Shown here piece after piece: positions 63,043 to 64,000 of a DNA stretch of 64,000 nucleotides; position 1 is the first letter of the stretch; every line of letters begins with the position of its first letter. Under the pieces are notes generated by a model. The model saw nothing but the letters and a program-made list of their open reading frames with translations, ran no database searches and was not told the origin of the DNA. Made by a program: the position numbers and the translations under genes. The DNA is from Granulicella arctica. Its GTDB lineage: Bacteria > Acidobacteriota > Terriglobia > Terriglobales > Acidobacteriaceae. The stretch covers positions 1,178,001 to 1,242,000 of the forward strand of contig NZ_JAGTUT010000001.1 of assembly GCF_025685605.1 (NCBI RefSeq). The letters run 5' to 3'.

Positions 63043-64000
63043 GCCTGCATCACCTGGGCGGCAAAACGCTCCATCTCCTCGTGCTGCGGACTTGATTGGA
63101 GCAGGACGAGGTCGACACCGACAGCGGCAAACTCTTCCAGACCTTCGGTGATCTGCTCCGGCGTGCCGATGAAGCCGCTGCGGAGACCGCGGTTCGAGAC
63201 GGAGTAGTCCTTCAGGGAGATCGTCTGTTCGAGATTGGAGCCGGTGATCCACTGCTGATAATTGGCATAGCCGCGCGCCGATTGCTGGACGTCCGTAATG
63301 CGCTCGACCTCCTTCAACGCTTCAGCCTCGGTATCGCGCAGGACTGCGTAGCCGGAGACGCCGAAGGTCATTGGCGGCAGGTTGGCTGCTTCGCGACGGG
63401 CTCGCATGTCAGCGATCTTCTTGCCGACAATCTCCGGCGGGTCGCCGTGCATCAGGTACGCGTCACACTTGGTAGCGATCAGGTTTTTGGCTGTCTCGGA
63501 TTCGCCACCCGCGTAGAGCGTGGGACGGGGTCGAGCTACAGGCTTGGGCGAGAGGACATTATCTTCGACCGTGTAGAAGGAGCCAGCGTGGGTGAAGTGC
63601 TGCTGCGACCAGCAACCGTTCACGACGTCCAGCCACTCGGAGGTGCGGGCGTAGCGGTTGTCGTGCTCATCGAAGTGGACGCCATACTTGCGCGCCTCAT
63701 CGGCCCACCAACTGGAGACGACGTTGAGGGTGAGGCGACCGTTGGCGATGTTGTCGATGTTGGCAGCGGTCTTGGCAAGTAGCGCGGGATTATGGAAGGT
63801 GGGGCGAACGGCGACCATCAACTCGAGGCGCTCGGTGACTGCGGCCAGTGCGGCGGCTGTTGACCACGCATCGAGCGAGGGTGCTTCGACTCCCTTGATG
63901 TCGTTGAGATTGAGTTCGGCGATGAGGGTGAGGTCGTAGCCTAGCTGCTCGGCACGCTGGGTGAGGCGCTTGGTGTAGTCCCAATCCGGCTGCATCTGCT
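63039..64000 (-). CDS. LLM-class flavin monooxygenase, dimethylsulfone monooxygenase (SfnG)-like (5' end outside window)
   Basis: At least 319 residues of an FMNH2-dependent luciferase-like monooxygenase. YDWDYTKR-like DWDYTKRLTQRAEQLGYDLT and AELNLNDIKGVEAPSLDAW open the visible part. VAVRPTFHNPALLAKTAANI, GRLTLNVVSSWWADEARKYG and YARTSEWLDVVNGCW follow, then TLYAGGESETAKNLIATKCD. These blocks recall SfnG/SsuD enzymes that release sulfite from organosulfur compounds. The frame stays open to base 64000; relatives begin about 25 residues earlier, so the ATG at 63995 is probably internal. The adjacent ACS carrier could import the sulfur compound. Confidence 0.88.
   Translation of the reverse strand, partial: QMQPDWDYTKRLTQRAEQLGYDLTLIAELNLNDIKGVEAPSLDAWSTAAALAAVTERLELMVAVRPTFHNPALLAKTAANIDNIANGRLTLNVVSSWWADEARKYGVHFDEHDNRYARTSEWLDVVNGCWSQQHFTHAGSFYTVEDNVLSPKPVARPRPTLYAGGESETAKNLIATKCDAYLMHGDPPEIVGKKIADMRARREAANLPPMTFGVSGYAVLRDTEAEALKEVERITDVQQSARGYANYQQWITGSNLEQTISLKDYSVSNRGLRSGFIGTPEQITEGLEEFAAVGVDLVLLQSSPQHEEMERFAAQVMQA

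Noticed and set aside
1..64000. tRNA, rRNA, CRISPR arrays, prophage or IS transposases
   Set aside because: Looked for on both strands by motif; no cloverleaf with GTTCAA-type arm, no regularly spaced identical repeats and no transposase or integrase motifs found.

Overview
The window reads as chromosomal DNA of a soil-type Gram-negative heterotroph, most likely an Acidobacteriota of the Terriglobia (Granulicella / Edaphobacter / Terriglobus-like). This is inference. It rests on two giant Oar-type TonB-dependent receptors with N-terminal carboxypeptidase-regulatory domains, an MqnC menaquinone enzyme, GH39 hydrolases with LacI regulators, BlaI/M56 pairs, Hanks-type kinases and dispersed palindromic intergenic repeats. 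No rRNA, tRNA, CRISPR array, IS element, phage or plasmid gene was seen.

Region 1 (1-14441) makes cobalamin. The 3' part of cobN and a fused ChlI/ChlD-type ATPase-VWA protein form a cobalt chelatase. A TTGACC-N17-TATAAA promoter and a cobalamin riboswitch (about 3973-4130) then head a tightly packed 11-gene run: cobU, cbiA, cobT, cobS, cobC, an unrecognised gene, pduO-type adenosyltransferase, bluB, cbiP, cbiB, cobD. Almost every junction is a 4-nt NTGA overlap. The run covers amidation, adenosylation, aminopropanol attachment, DMB synthesis and lower-loop assembly. The unrecognised gene at 8725-9528 is the best candidate for something undescribed.

Region 2 (14496-26091): an Oar-like receptor with an HTH-TOBE (Mop) regulator upstream; a LacI regulator convergent with araA; a putative operon of a cytosine-deaminase-like enzyme with eutB and eutC, whose product needs adenosylcobalamin; and an APC-type permease. 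The 540-nt gap after eutC holds two copies of a degenerate repeat 211 bp apart. A third, inverted copy lies near 38895-39017.

Region 3 (26350-39334): a second receptor, a GH39 hydrolase and a LacI regulator form a glycan-use locus. These are followed by zwf, a ku-ligD NHEJ operon, an unknown cytosolic protein and a 91-aa anchored small protein.

Region 4 (39371-49332): mqnC; a palindromic composite intergenic element; an ECF sigma / zinc-finger anti-sigma / HEAT / HEAT operon; then on the minus strand a Ser/Thr kinase, BlaI, an M56 (BlaR1-like) protease and a DegP-type protease. Matching ACTAA-N4-TTAGT dyads lie upstream of blaI and over the first codons of degP, suggesting one BlaI regulon for envelope proteolysis.

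Region 5 (49708-64000): a four-gene RND efflux operon (adaptor, two different RND pumps, outer-membrane factor), a second GH39 hydrolase, a YagU-like membrane protein, an ACS-family MFS carrier and the 3' part of an SfnG-like flavin monooxygenase running off the window end.
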